DNA from: Numida meleagris
Lineage: Eukaryota > Chordata > Aves > Galliformes > Numididae
Length of the DNA stretch: 64,000 nt
Assembly: GCF_002078875.1 (NCBI RefSeq)
Contig: NC_034411.1
Location: forward strand, 58,602,718 to 58,666,717
Reading direction: 5' to 3'
Shown: one piece after another, positions 25,401 to 33,470 of the stretch
How positions within the stretch are numbered: position 1 is the first letter of the stretch
Layout: every line of letters begins with the position of its first letter
Made by a program: the position numbers and the translations under genes
The notes under the pieces: generated by a model
What the model saw: the letters and a program-made list of their open reading frames with translations, nothing else
The model's database searches: none
What the model was told of the DNA's origin: nothing

Positions 25401-28400
25401 TTATGCTACAACACTTTGTTGTGTGTTTAAATTTCCTTTTTTTTTGGTTCATTTCTTATTCACTTTTTCCATTTCTTCTATTTTGCTGTTTTGATTTTCT
25501 AGTTCTCTACTTCTCTTCATTTTCCATGCATTTTGCCTTTACATCTTGTTTCTAAATATTTCTGTGCACTCTTCTTCCTATTCCAAGATGCATATTCCTT
25601 TACTTTTCACCTGGCTCAGCTCCAAGAAACTGAACAAACTCTTTATTTTTCCAGTAGCTGAGGCTTCTCTTGTCATCAGTTCTAAAGAATCTACCATGTG
25701 GAAGGCTCAGAGACTGGCAGCAAGGCCCTCATGATTGTAATAGTCTGGCAAAAAGGGAAGATGTTATTCAAGAAAAAAGGTCCTTGAATGTTACTTGCTT
25801 ATTTATAATGGGGTCAGTTCATGCATGGGAAGGTTTAAAACGGAGCCAAAGGTATGTCTCTGCATTTCTGAAGGTCTAGGGATTCAACGATGATGGTTTT
25901 GAAGCTAAGAATGAAACTCCTTGATACACAGACTGTAGGGAATTTTGCCGTGTAGAAGACAGGGTAGGTTGCAATATTGACTGATAAACACTGATACTGT
26001 CTTCAAAATATTTACTTTTTTTTTTCCTTTTTAAATCTTTTTTGAGCCCAAGGAGTATGAATTAAGTCGAGACCCTATGACATGCAAAATATACATGTAG
26101 TAATGTGCTCACAGTATAAACACTTAAGTATTAGTTTTATATTTGGGTTTTCTCAACCTAGATGTAAAGGTGCCCTATTCCCCTAAACCTCTTTGATTTC
26201 CTTCAGCCACAAGAGGGCTATCTAATGGTGCAGCAATTCCAGTATTTGGGATGGGCTTCTCACAGAGATGTACCAGCTTCCAAGAGATCCTTTTTGAAGT
26301 TAATCCTCCAAGTCGAAAAATGGCAAGAGGAATGTGAAGAAGGGGAGGGCCGGACCATCATTCATTGCCTGTGAGTGATTTTGAGAAACTTGGTAACTGC
26401 TCTTCAAAGAAATACATATAAATTACTTCTTTTTTTCATGTTCAAGTGATATTCTAATGGCTATATTCTTATGCACATCTTTGTTGCTCTAAAAAAAAAA
26501 AAAAGAGAAGGAAAAGAGAAGAAAAGAAAGAAAATGTACCCCTGGTATTACAGGCCAACCTTTGGTCAACTTTCAGGTTTGTTTCAGGTCAAGTTACCAT
26601 GAGTATGAGTATTTTTGATATGTTACTACAGTGAGACTGTGTACTGTCTCCTGTACCTCATAGCATGTTTTTCAAGCACAAAATACATACAGATGAATTT
26701 CTGCAGTTCAGTTTGAGTTTTGGCAGTAATATAGTATTTTATACTGATTGACAAAGATCTTTTTTTGTGTGTGTACCTCTTGCATGTCTTGTTGTTTTTT
26801 TTCCCAGAAGGCCTTCTGTATTTTGAGGGTTTTAGACTGAAAGGTATGGATGTAAGAAATCAGAGAAAAAAAATCTACAATATGATCCTAAAAATATTGT
26901 TGATACTGACAGCTTATCTGATATAAGAAAAAAACTACTCGGTTCGTTAAAAGTATTAGCTATAAAATTTCCTGTAAAAAAGAACCTAGTTTAGACGTTT
27001 TAAAAAGGCAATATCTTTTTCTCCCAATCTCTTTCCTTTGTATGTATATTTAAGTATAAAGTTTAAATCTTAAAATTAAATCATAAATTTCTCTTTTACA
27101 AAAAAAAAAAAAGGCTTCTGCATAAGTGTTTGGTATTACCTTGTGGCCACTTTCCACCTACCTCTCCTCGGTATCCATGGAACCTTGTGGCTTATTTAAA
27201 CTTAGCAAGAAAAAGCACCTATCTGACTTTCTTTGAAGTGCAGATTAAAATAGTCCAGAATTGTCCCCAAAAGTCAACAAAATACCAAATCAGTGATGCC
27301 TTGGCATTACTCTAGCTGGATAATCCCCATGTTCTAAAGTAATTCAAACGAGTCTCTTTCGAGAACTATCAGAAAGTATTGCACTTGCCACTGAACTTGT
27401 TTTTTAATTTGTAATGCCTATGCAAACTGAGCTATAGCACAGCTGGGTGGCATGGTGGGCTGCAAGGGCAGAGTTCAGAAGAACTTATTGAGAGCAAGGT
27501 CAGAAACACAAAGTGTCTCAGAACGAACCAAACCCACTGGAGCTGCAAGTTGATTGCCAAAACCTGGTCTCCTTGTGGGGGTCACAAGTCACTCATGATT
27601 ACAGATTGAAAGGAGTATGTATTGGGTGCCCTGTTATGCCATAATGACATTTAATCAGCTCTTTTCCTTACGTGCAGAAACGGTGGTGGCCGGAGTGGGA
27701 TGTTCTGTGCGATCGGCATTGTGGTTGAGATGGTAAAAAGGCAGAATGTGGTTGATGTTTTCCATGCTGTGAAGACTTTGAGGAACAGTAAACCCAACAT
27801 GGTAGAAACTCCGGTAAGCAAAAAAGCCCATCAGAGTTAGTGCAAACAGCCAGGGTGCCTGAGAGTTGTCTTCTGCGAGCTGCAAGCAGCACTGTGTCCA
27901 TAAATCAAAGCAACCTATGTGGGACTTCAGCTAAGAGAAGAAGGCTTTACACTCTGTATTGTACTATGTATTGAGCAGAGGCTTAGTGTGGGCATAAAGT
28001 TCGGAAACATTACATCTTATGGTGGAAATTTATTAAATCAAGTATTGATACTACTTATCTTGTAGTGGTACTGTTACTTTCACAGAAAACATTCTCGTTT
28101 AACAGACTGATCCTTAATTTCTCAAGAGAACCTGGCCTGAGTAGAAGCTGTGGCACACTGTGCTCACTCACACAAGCCATCCTGAAATTTCACAGAGCAA
28201 GGCATTTCTTCTTGGTAGGAGGAAGATGTAAAGGAGATCCGTTATGTTTTACTTCTTTATAGTAACTGCTGTTTTGGAAGCTACGCTGAATAATGCTAAT
28301 GATTGTTACTCCGCTTTTAGTAGTCAAAATGATATCTCAGCACTTTAAAGTCAGAGACTATTGGATATAGTATGTTTGAAATACATAAACATAAGCCAGA

Positions 28401-30263
28401 ATTAGCAAAGCCACAAGACAAAACAAAATATTTGTATGTACATTGGCAGAACTCAAAATGACCTTCACTCTTCTGATGAACGTATATCTGATGAATGCAT
28501 ATCTGTCCATCTGATCACTTCAGTCACCAAAGCTGAATACCATGGAAAGTGCTTAAAAATTCTTTCGTCTCCCAAATGCATTTTTTCCTCCTTGTAGCTG
28601 AATGTGAAAGCAGGTTAGACAGTGCTTTGGTGTTTCTGCCATTTGACTCTCACACTGCCAGCAGCCAGTGTCACTTTTCAGCCAGATGGCTGCCTACAGC
28701 ACAAAATTCTGGGATGCCAATTGGAATTAAAATTGTTTTGCAGTTTATGCATCCTGAAAATTGCTTCTGACCTTGTGAACTTGCATATTGAGCAAAATGG
28801 TTGTAGCTGCCTTTTCCTACTCTGCCCTTTTTCCAGGTGTCAGTGCTTGTTTAGTATCAAGTAGCTTCTGTGGCACGATTTTCTTAATTAATGTGTATCA
28901 CTTCTATCCATTGCTACTGCATAAATTAAAAAATTGTTAACATGTTAACAGCTAGGACATATTGCAGCAACAGTAATATTGGTCTAGGTATTGCTTGTTT
29001 TGCTGCGAATACTTTACAATCTGCTGTGCTATAGACTTCTGAAATGCAACATATTGAATTGCTGCCTGGATTTCAGTTCACTGCTGTGAGGAAAACTGGT
29101 CTGATCACATGGAAAATTACTTGTGTCACTGTAAAGAGAGGCCAAGGTAGATTGTCTGTGTTTCTGATAAATGGTCTGAAAACTTATATTTAATTTCAAA
29201 ATAGTCCTGAATTCCACTGCAGTTTTCATTTGCAGGTACTGAATTTCTACAGTTACGTGTTTCTGTGCTGTGTGGGTTTTTATTCAGAACTCTTGAACAG
29301 CAGCAGCTGTTGAGTCATTAGTTAGAAAACAAACCAGGAAAACCAATATACCGCATTGTCATGTGCCCTACATTCAACAGCACAATCAGATAACACAGAA
29401 GAGCAGCACAATAAAACCTTTAAGATATCCCCACCATTTCCTGCTAATGGATCACACTGGCTTGCTTTGAAATGAAAAATGAATCACAAAAGCAGGTTTG
29501 TTTTGTTGGGTGGTAAGGACAATAGGGATTGAGTTCATTTCTTGGTTTTTCTTCTTACTGCCTTCTCCTCTCTCCCTTCTCCTCCCTCTCCCCCAGTACT
29601 GGCTCTGAACAGCAGGGTTGTTATGGGGAATACTAAGTATGATGAACTTTTGAGTTCTAACTTCTCTTTTAAATGTGCATTCTCATATCCCGAACATTAC
29701 ATCAGCGCTATTGAAAAAATGGGCTGCAGACCCAGGCCTGCATGGTGTCATGGTTCAGTATTCTCTAGCTATTCCCTAGCTGTCCAAGCAGTAGTTACCT
29801 GCGAAATATCAGCTAACTTAAATATAAATGGTGTTTCAGAGTTGAGTGGCTTCACTGCAAGAATGGTCTGGCTGATAGGAGAACTCACAATTTGATAAGC
29901 AGTTCAGAAGCTGAAAAAACTGGAGAAGTAAATCATTGCATTTCATGGTCAGGTTTTTTTATACATATTTCGTTGGTTATGGTTTGTTTTTAAATCAGAG
30001 CTGGTAATACACTTGTGTAATAGAGGGGTAGAAGAAGAAAAGTGAAAAGAAGGAGAAAAAAAAAACAACCCAAGTGTGTCAGTCTTGAATTTCAAATTGT
30101 TTAGTAGTCAGAAAAGGCTATTCTTGTTTGTAGGTATTGCTGCTGTTTAATGATTTAGAACCTTGATTTAACTTCTTCTCTGTTCCTTTTTTCCCTTTCT
30201 CCCTTAAAGGAGCAGTACCGCTTCTGCTATGACGTTGCACTGGAGTACCTGGAATCCTCTTAG
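1263..30263 (+). CDS. PTPRK: PTPRK, 3' part: receptor-type tyrosine-protein phosphatase kappa (16 constitutive exons, spliced)
   Basis: Joined exons: 1263-1423, 7287-7471, 9223-9310, 10283-10359, 12994-13030, 15233-15330, 16412-16528, 17267-17421, 18512-18647, 19390-19539, 20154-20327, 23312-23443, 23663-23788, 26207-26370, 27678-27813, 30210-30263. All have AG/GT borders and the phases agree, giving 662 codons plus TAG. The order is juxtamembrane segment (window residues 1 to about 115), D1 phosphatase (about 116-400; HCSAGAGR signature with Cys305 and Arg311, WPD-loop Asp273) and D2 (about 402-662; HCLNGGGRSG). Family knowledge: R2B receptors are homophilic adhesion phosphatases of about 1440 residues with MAM, Ig and fibronectin III ectodomains; the ectodomain and transmembrane exons lie upstream of this window. 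I chose kappa over mu, rho/T and U because the juxtamembrane text (for example [20 protein letters not shown]) and the [10 protein letters not shown]-terminus match kappa as I remember it, and because THEMIS lies next door. Confidence 0.97.
1424..3483 (+). other. PTPRK intron upstream of the 36-nt microexon
   Basis: Intronic and AT-rich, with a poly(A) run at about 2700-2715. No repeat family or gene recognised. The short open frames here have no family match that I can see. Confidence 0.6.
3484..3519 (+). CDS. PTPRK: PTPRK alternative cassette microexon, 36 nt
   Basis: The acceptor is TTTGTTTCCCTGCAG ending at 3483 and the donor is GTGAGG at 3520. With the T left by exon 1263-1423 it reads [12 protein letters not shown] and leaves a G that joins AT of the exon at 7287 to give Asp-Glu. 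The length is a multiple of three and both phases are 1, so it can be included or skipped without a frame change. From memory, an isoform of mammalian PTPRK carries this same juxtamembrane insert. Whether it is used in this species is inferred, not shown. Confidence 0.85.
   Translation, partial: CPMIHLCRQLC
3520..6162 (+). other. PTPRK intron between the two microexons
   Basis: AT-rich intron with no recognisable transposon or RNA gene. Open frames at about 4843-5103 (+) and 5443-5749 (-) look like chance frames. Confidence 0.6.
6163..6174 (+). CDS. PTPRK: Candidate PTPRK alternative microexon, 12 nt
   Basis: TGCCTATTACTG is flanked by AG at 6161-6162 and a strong donor GTAAGTATA at 6175. 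It keeps the phase. After the 36-nt exon it reads V-P-I-T and then D-E; directly after exon 1263-1423 it reads L-P-I-T-D-E. The acceptor has a T run and GCTGCTTC about 12-20 nt upstream; TGC motifs just before the acceptor are typical of neuronal SRRM4-dependent microexons. Inclusion of both microexons would add 16 residues, which fits my memory of a longer kappa isoform. Short length makes this less certain. Confidence 0.6.
6175..7286 (+). other. PTPRK intron
   Basis: Intron between the 12-nt microexon and the exon at 7287. Nothing recognised beyond the splice signals. Confidence 0.6.
7287..7471 (+). CDS. PTPRK: PTPRK exon: juxtamembrane region and D1 wedge helix
   Basis: It completes a split codon (T|AT gives Tyr if the microexons are skipped) and reads [19 protein letters not shown], then the wedge region [17 protein letters not shown] and ends at FKEEYE. 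The wedge helix-loop-helix precedes D1 in receptor PTPs. Acceptor AG is at 7285-7286; donor GTGAGATC is at 7472. 185 nt, out phase 0. Confidence 0.95.
7472..9222 (+). other. PTPRK intron
   Basis: No repeat family or RNA gene recognised. A slightly GC-richer stretch at about 8380-8590 holds 85-aa (+) and 69-aa (-) frames with no visible domain. Confidence 0.6.
9223..9310 (+). CDS. PTPRK: PTPRK exon: start of D1, pTyr-recognition loop
   Basis: Reads [16 protein letters not shown] and then [19 protein letters not shown] (window residues 136-142) is the phosphotyrosine-recognition loop of classical PTPs; its Tyr139 stacks on the substrate ring. Acceptor ATTTATAG, donor GTGAGTAT at 9311. 88 nt, out phase 1. 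Confidence 0.95.
9311..10282 (+). other. PTPRK intron
   Basis: Ordinary AT-rich intron; nothing recognised. Confidence 0.6.
10283..10359 (+). CDS. PTPRK: PTPRK exon: D1, DYINANYID motif
   Basis: Reads [20 protein letters not shown] and then NANYID, the conserved D-Y-I-N-A motif of classical PTP domains. Acceptor TTTTTACAG; donor GTGAGTGG at 10360. 77 nt complete the phase-1 codon and end in phase 0. Confidence 0.95.
10360..12993 (+). other. PTPRK intron
   Basis: AT-rich intron with T runs near 10840-10860 and TATATGTG-like simple sequence at about 12365-12395. No gene or repeat family recognised. Confidence 0.6.
12994..13030 (+). CDS. PTPRK: PTPRK exon: D1, 37-nt exon
   Basis: Reads [12 protein letters not shown] plus the first base of Gly. 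It joins NYID to GPVHET and so builds the Y-I-A-T-Q-G-P motif of PTP domains. Acceptor TTGTTTTAG, donor GTAAGAAT at 13031. Constitutive, because skipping it would break the frame. Confidence 0.95.
13031..15232 (+). other. PTPRK intron carrying a solo LTR
   Basis: This intron contains the ERVL-type solo LTR at 14004-14572. The rest is AT-rich with nothing recognised. Confidence 0.7.
14004..14572 (-). mobile_element. Avian endogenous retrovirus solo LTR (ERVL-like), 569 bp
   Basis: The element starts TGTCTTAGTTTCAGC and ends CCACAACA (TG...CA termini). It is flanked by the perfect 5-bp direct repeat CACAT at 13999-14003 and 14573-14577. On the minus strand it opens TGTTGTGGTTTAACCCAGC, which I recognise as a widespread bird ERVL-type LTR, hence the minus orientation. 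The 5-bp target duplication fits ERVL. It aligns by eye with 46366-46931. No gag or pol sequence adjoins it. Frames of 147 aa (+) and 62-70 aa (-) inside it are not retroviral genes. Confidence 0.85.
15233..15330 (+). CDS. PTPRK: PTPRK exon: D1, DFWRMIWQE motif
   Basis: Completes Gly, then reads [39 protein letters not shown] is a core motif of classical PTPs. Acceptor TTTTTCTTGCAG; donor GTAAGTTT at 15331. 98 nt, out phase 0. Confidence 0.96.
15331..16411 (+). other. PTPRK intron carrying a CR1 LINE next to the acceptor
   Basis: This 1081-bp intron has about 400 bp of CR1 (15975-16372). Only about 39 bp of other sequence remain before the next exon. Confidence 0.75.
15975..16372 (+). mobile_element. 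CR1 non-LTR retrotransposon, 3' end with ORF2 C-terminus
   Basis: A 5'-truncated CR1 in sense orientation. The open frame covers the familiar C-terminal end of CR1 ORF2 ([17 protein letters not shown], then [19 protein letters not shown], then ALGSLV) and stops at TAG 16281-16283. A short 3'UTR follows, with the tail ATTCTATGATTCTATGA, the hallmark of CR1. The absence of stops in the ORF2 tail suggests a fairly young copy. CR1 is the dominant LINE of birds. Confidence 0.95.
16412..16528 (+). CDS. PTPRK: PTPRK exon: D1, [12 protein letters not shown] segment
   Basis: Reads [40 protein letters not shown]-x-K/R-Y-W-P is a conserved PTP motif. Acceptor TTTTGTATTTAG; donor GTGAGCAC at 16529. 117 nt, phase 0 on both sides. 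The last residues are TLGR where I remember Glu in the mammalian protein (TLER). Confidence 0.96.
16529..17266 (+). other. PTPRK intron
   Basis: 738-bp intron; nothing recognised beyond splice signals. Confidence 0.6.
17267..17421 (+). CDS. PTPRK: PTPRK exon: D1 WPD loop and catalytic cysteine
   Basis: Reads [32 protein letters not shown], ending GPIVVHC plus two bases of Ser. WPD-loop Asp273 (GAT at 17321-17323) is the general acid. The nucleophile Cys305 is TGC at 17417-17419. Acceptor CTTTTACAG; donor GTGTGTGC at 17422, out phase 2. The P-loop HCSAGAGR is split by the following intron. Confidence 0.97.
17422..18511 (+). other. PTPRK intron interrupting the D1 P-loop
   Basis: 1090-bp AT-rich intron between the catalytic Cys and Arg codons. 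No repeat recognised. Confidence 0.65.
18512..18647 (+). CDS. PTPRK: PTPRK exon: D1 P-loop arginine and Q loop
   Basis: Completes Ser and reads [45 protein letters not shown]. Arg311 (CGC, 18525-18527) is the invariant P-loop arginine that binds phosphate. VQTE, continuing EQY in the next exon, holds the Q-loop glutamine. Acceptor CTCCTCTTCAG; donor GTACAGTA at 18648. Confidence 0.97.
18648..19389 (+). other. PTPRK intron with a CA microsatellite
   Basis: Intron whose only recognisable content is the (CA)11 tract at 18953-18974. Confidence 0.65.
18953..18974. repeat. (CA)11 microsatellite
   Basis: Eleven uninterrupted CA units in a PTPRK intron; likely length-polymorphic. Confidence 0.95.
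19390..19539 (+). CDS. PTPRK: PTPRK exon: end of D1 and start of the D1-D2 linker
   Basis: Reads [59 protein letters not shown] ends D1. The segment to DEFQ links to D2. Acceptor TTGGTAG, donor GTATTCAC at 19540. 150 nt, phase 0. Confidence 0.97.
19540..20153 (+). other. PTPRK intron
   Basis: 614-bp intron with a T run at about 19578-19590; nothing else recognised. Confidence 0.6.
20154..20327 (+). CDS. PTPRK: PTPRK exon: start of D2
   Basis: Reads [62 protein letters not shown] replaces the KNRY of active domains, so the substrate-stacking Tyr is Phe. NYINAALMD is the D2 counterpart of D1 DYINANYID. Acceptor CTCTCCCTTAG; donor GTAAGAGA at 20328. 174 nt, phase 0. Confidence 0.97.
20328..23311 (+). 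other. PTPRK intron
   Basis: 2984-bp intron. A GC-richer patch at about 22870-23130 has short frames on both strands (73 aa +, 63 aa -) without a recognisable domain. No transposon recognised. Confidence 0.6.
23312..23443 (+). CDS. PTPRK: PTPRK exon: D2, DFWRLVYDY segment
   Basis: Reads [44 protein letters not shown], the D2 counterpart of the D1 TQGP and DFWRMIW motifs. Acceptor TGCCTTTGCAG; donor GTTGGTTT at 23444, a weaker donor than its neighbours. 132 nt, phase 0. Confidence 0.96.
23663..23788 (+). CDS. PTPRK: PTPRK exon: D2, QYWPEEG segment
   Basis: Reads [42 protein letters not shown]. The preceding intron is only 219 bp, the shortest in the window. Acceptor CTCTGGCACAG; donor GTAAGCAT at 23789. 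126 nt, phase 0. Confidence 0.96.
23789..26206 (+). other. PTPRK intron carrying a mariner-like element
   Basis: The intron contains the short inverted-repeat element at 24639-25205 and T-rich stretches around 25430-25560. Nothing else recognised. Confidence 0.7.
24639..25205 (+). mobile_element. Non-autonomous mariner-like DNA transposon (Galluhop-type), 567 bp
   Basis: The left end CAGGGGCTGCTTCAAAAG and the right end CTTTTGGAGCAACCTGAG are imperfect inverted repeats of about 30 bp. TA dinucleotides abut both ends (24637-24638 and 25206-25207), as expected for Tc1/mariner target duplication. Inside, a decayed frame with [20 protein letters not shown] looks like the helix-turn-helix end of a mariner-type transposase. 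The catalytic DDD region is missing, so this is an internally deleted copy. It shares sequence with 36405-36670. The family name is from memory of chicken mariner elements. Confidence 0.75.
26207..26370 (+). CDS. PTPRK: PTPRK exon: D2 WPD-equivalent loop and Cys
   Basis: Reads [54 protein letters not shown] plus two bases of Leu. Where D1 has GWPDH, D2 has GWASH, so the general-acid Asp is replaced by Ser563. The P-loop Cys599 (TGC 26366-26368) is kept. This fits a regulatory D2 with little or no catalysis. Acceptor TTTCCTTCAG; donor GTGAGTGA at 26371. Confidence 0.97.
26371..27677 (+). other. PTPRK intron
   Basis: 1307-bp intron with A runs at about 26491-26504 and 27100-27112. No repeat family or gene recognised. 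Confidence 0.6.
27678..27813 (+). CDS. PTPRK: PTPRK exon: D2 P-loop remainder
   Basis: Completes Leu and reads [45 protein letters not shown]. It keeps P-loop Arg605 in HCLNGGGRSG. The D1 counterpart VQTE is VETP here, so the Q-loop glutamine is changed. Acceptor TTACGTGCAG; donor GTAAGCAA at 27814. Confidence 0.97.
27814..30209 (+). other. Last PTPRK intron
   Basis: 2396-bp intron. A 117-aa frame at 29542-29895 (+) has no domain that I can see and overlaps a CT-rich stretch. No repeat family recognised. Confidence 0.6.
30210..30263 (+). CDS. PTPRK: PTPRK last coding exon with stop
   Basis: Reads [17 protein letters not shown] followed by TAG at 30261-30263. The acceptor is CTCCCTTAAAG ending at 30209. 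The C-terminus VALEYLESS fits kappa; as I recall it, the relatives end VALEYLSSF-like. Confidence 0.97.
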   Translation, partial: EQYRFCYDVALEYLESS

Positions 30264-30422
30264 TTGGAATGGATGTGACAAAGTTCACGAAATATATGAA
30301 TCTCGTTACGCTGTTTTGACAACAGTTCTTGATCCTGTGAAGAAAGATTTTAGGGGAAGAGGGGGAAGGGGGGATTTTAAATTTTAAATGCAAAGTATTT
30401 TTCTTATGAAGTTGTGTATCTT

Positions 30423-30428
30423 AATAAA
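30423..30428 (+). promoter_or_regulatory. Proximal poly(A) signal AATAAA of PTPRK
   Basis: Canonical hexamer 160 nt after the stop codon, followed by T/G-rich sequence (TGTTTCTATGCTTGTATAC). It would give a very short 3'UTR. Confidence 0.5.
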
Positions 30429-31645
30429 AGAATTCAATCTGTTTCTATGCTTGTATACAGTATCAACATTTAGTGCCACATAAATACTATTTAATGAAAA
30501 CCAGAGTCAGAAGAGATTTGCGCAAATTAGGACTTTTCAGTGTTTGTATATGCAGCCGTCTCTCAATTACAGTAGAGCAACCATCTGTTGCATGTATCAA
30601 TATTTCCTATATGGTATTAATTTTCTTTTTTTTTTCCTTTTGATACATTGTTAAAGTACAATAACAGTGCAGATTGATAGTAAGGTTCATTCTTTATACG
30701 TTTCAAGTGTTGCATATATATATTATATATAGTTAAAAAAAAACCTGGCTTATTTTGTTTTAATGTGCAATGATGGCTGGATCACATAAAGATCTTTATA
30801 AAGAAACTTAAACATAAGCCAAAGACTCAAGTGTAAATATGTCTATATGGAGAAAGCACATGTATTTATTGTTTACTTGCATTCCTTTTTTGATGGCTGA
30901 AAAAAAGAAGAATCATTTTTCTTGAAGAAAGCTTTTTTTGCTGAAATCAAGTGTAAACAATTTTTGTAGTTTATTTTTTGTATGTTTAGTGTAAGTAGAA
31001 GACATACTTTTTATGCATAGACCAAGAAACATTGGTATAGTGGTTTTGTTGTGTACATGCTTGTGAATCAGATCCATGTAAACGATTATAGAAGGTCTTT
31101 AACCACAGGACCAAAATCAAAACATTTTGCTGAAAATGTATAGTTTTTCACATTTGCATTAGTTCAATACTGACTAAAATCTATGTAAGGAAGGGCGCTC
31201 ATCATATCGACTTCGCCTATGACTTGCACATCACTGGAAGAAATTTTTAAGCACCGTTAGAGTTCTAAGGGATCCAATTGCTTAGAAAAACATTGAAGCA
31301 CAGGTCGACAGGAGAACTGTCAGGCAAATAGATGGCTCAACAAATGCCCTTTAGTGCAAAAAGTATTTGTTTAACAAATTGTAAAATTAAGCAATGTTTA
31401 TTTTGATGTTTACAAACATGTAAGCTTTGCTTCCAAGAAAGCAAAATTTGAATAAACCAAATCCAGATTATGATTATATTTGTGGTGTACAAAGTATTAC
31501 TGTGCTTTTGCTTAGCATTTGTCCATTTGTTCACAAGCTTTCCTATATCTCATTAGCTAAAATCGTTTCAGTCTCTTGTTGGTCTTTTTTAGAACTGACA
31601 GTAAAATGATAAGGTGCTTATAAATATTCTGTAAAGTAAGAGTGA

Positions 31646-31651
31646 ATTAAA
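31646..31651 (+). promoter_or_regulatory. Distal poly(A) signal ATTAAA of PTPRK
   Basis: The common variant hexamer, followed within 30 nt by a T-rich stretch. Candidate main 3' end of PTPRK. Confidence 0.5.
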
Positions 31652-33179
31652 CTTTTATTTGAAGATTATTTTATATTATTTCCTATTTTGGCAAGCTCTC
31701 ACTGTCCTTGTTAAGGAGTCATATTTGTGTGAAGACCAATATGTTAGGATAAAGAAGATCTCTAATGGAAATTGTGCTATTTTTCACTTCAGCATTTCAG
31801 GGAGTATTTGAAAAGACTCTATATCATATGTATGAAAACCAGTGCATAAAGTTTCTTTCTTTACTTCAGGAGCATGGAATTACCCTTCTGAAACTGTGGC
31901 AGATAAATGTTTATAGGAATTCTACTTCTCAGATTTTTTCAAAGCCCCTGTCTATATTGTTTACATCTCTACCTGTTCCAGATCTTTAGAGAAGTCATTT
32001 TCTTTTGTTGTGCAATGGTAGTTCCTGCCTATGAAAAGCAAACAAATTGGATTTGGAAAAGTTCACTGAGTCTTGGTACTCAAAATTACTCTGTCTTTCT
32101 TTTGCCATGTTGGAAAGGGAATTTTAGGCTTCATGGAATGGAATTGTAATGTTATCAACTTTATCCGTAAGGCTGTGGCATCCTGCTCTCAAAGTGCTGG
32201 ATCCAGCTCTCTGCTCTCCCTGTTCTGTGGAGACAGTACAACATCTCTACGGACTGATCCATCTTGCCTGTTTTCGACATTTAATGGGGTTAAGTGAAGT
32301 GGGCTCTGGAAGAACCTTCCTCCATGACCCTTAAAGATTGCTGAGAAGACTATATTACTCTAGAAGTCTAAACTAATATTTTGGCAGATGAGATGAGTTC
32401 TTAGGATTGTGGAATGCAGAAACCAAATTCCATACTGATGGCAGTGATTTTTTTAATTTCTTTTTTTCTATCCTGACCAAAAATGTAGCATTATCTCTAG
32501 CCTGAATGAATACTTAATTTCCATGGAGAGCTCCTACATGAGGGATCATGGGGTCAGTCCTCACTAGAAGTTCAAACTCCTCGCTAAGCAATTTGTGTCC
32601 TATTTCCCTGCTGCACTAAGCATGAATGGTGCAGATGCAAACCTGAAGCCGGGCTTTGCAGAATTGTGCCTGCATAGGAGTCCTCAGTCTCCATCAGCTA
32701 CAAGGTATTTTAGGTGGTTGTTCTGCAAATGGGAGCTCTGTCTATGTTGTTTAAGTATTGTGGGAGTCTGTAATTTCTGTAACTAACTACACTACTGACC
32801 TAAGGAGCTTTGCAATAGCTCATGATTGAAAAACCTGTGGGAATTCCTTGCTTGTAGGACTAGGGAAAAGTATGCAGAGGGAATGCAGAGTGTGAGAAGC
32901 GCCTCAGAAATACCGTTCACTAGTAAAGGTGCGTGTATCTTGGGGGCTTCTTAAGCAGAACACAACATGATGCAGAATCAGCATGCTATTTCACACAGAT
33001 GCAGAGACAATTGGTGCTACTTTTACATTGAAAGTAAATGTGAAGCTTGAATCTTAGTATGCTCGGTATATGCAAGCAGTTACCACAGTTTATTTCGTTC
33101 AAAAGGTCACTCAGAAAATAGTTATGTAGTTTAAGTGCTTGCCTGGCTCAAGTGCCGCATTGAGAAACATCAGAGAAAT

Positions 33180-33470
33180 ATAAAAGTAAATGCTGCTGCA
33201 GGAGTGTGATATTTCAGTTTTCAAAAGCTAAGATGTAAAAATGCCAACGAAGGAAGCAATGGTAGGCAAGAGCTATGTCATTGAGCCTATGAAGTGGATT
33301 GATATGTTAAAGGACAAGAAAGGGGCAGCTTGAGAAAAATTGTTGCAGACTCGTTGCACGGACAGGCCACCTGGACCGACAAATGACCATATAAAGGGCC
33401 TTTTCTAAGGTTCATTCTGCTGCTTTGTCAGAGGAAACCCAGAGATCTCGCAATAAATGTAAAAGCTGCT
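33180..33470 (+). mobile_element. Possible old LTR remnant with TATA box and poly(A) signal
   Basis: CATATAAAGGGCC (TATAAA at 33390-33395) is followed about 60 bp later by CAATAAATG (AATAAA at 33452-33457), the spacing of promoter and poly(A) signal in a compact retroviral LTR. The surrounding text resembles chicken ERV LTRs as I remember them. I could not fix TG/CA ends or a target duplication, so the borders are rough. Confidence 0.4.

Larger units (their letters stand above)
30264..31670 (+). other. PTPRK: PTPRK 3'UTR (extent inferred)
   Basis: AT-rich sequence downstream of the stop with several AATAAA/ATTAAA signals and many ATTTA elements. A proximal signal is at 30423-30428, an internal AATAAA at 31452-31457 and a distal ATTAAA at 31646-31651. 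Mammalian PTPRK 3'UTRs are of the order of 1.4-1.5 kb from memory, which fits the distal site. The end is inferred. Confidence 0.6.

Noticed and set aside
29542..29895. 117-aa open frame in the last PTPRK intron
   Set aside because: Begins in a CT-rich stretch; low-complexity start, no domain, no alternative exon borders that keep PTPRK frame.
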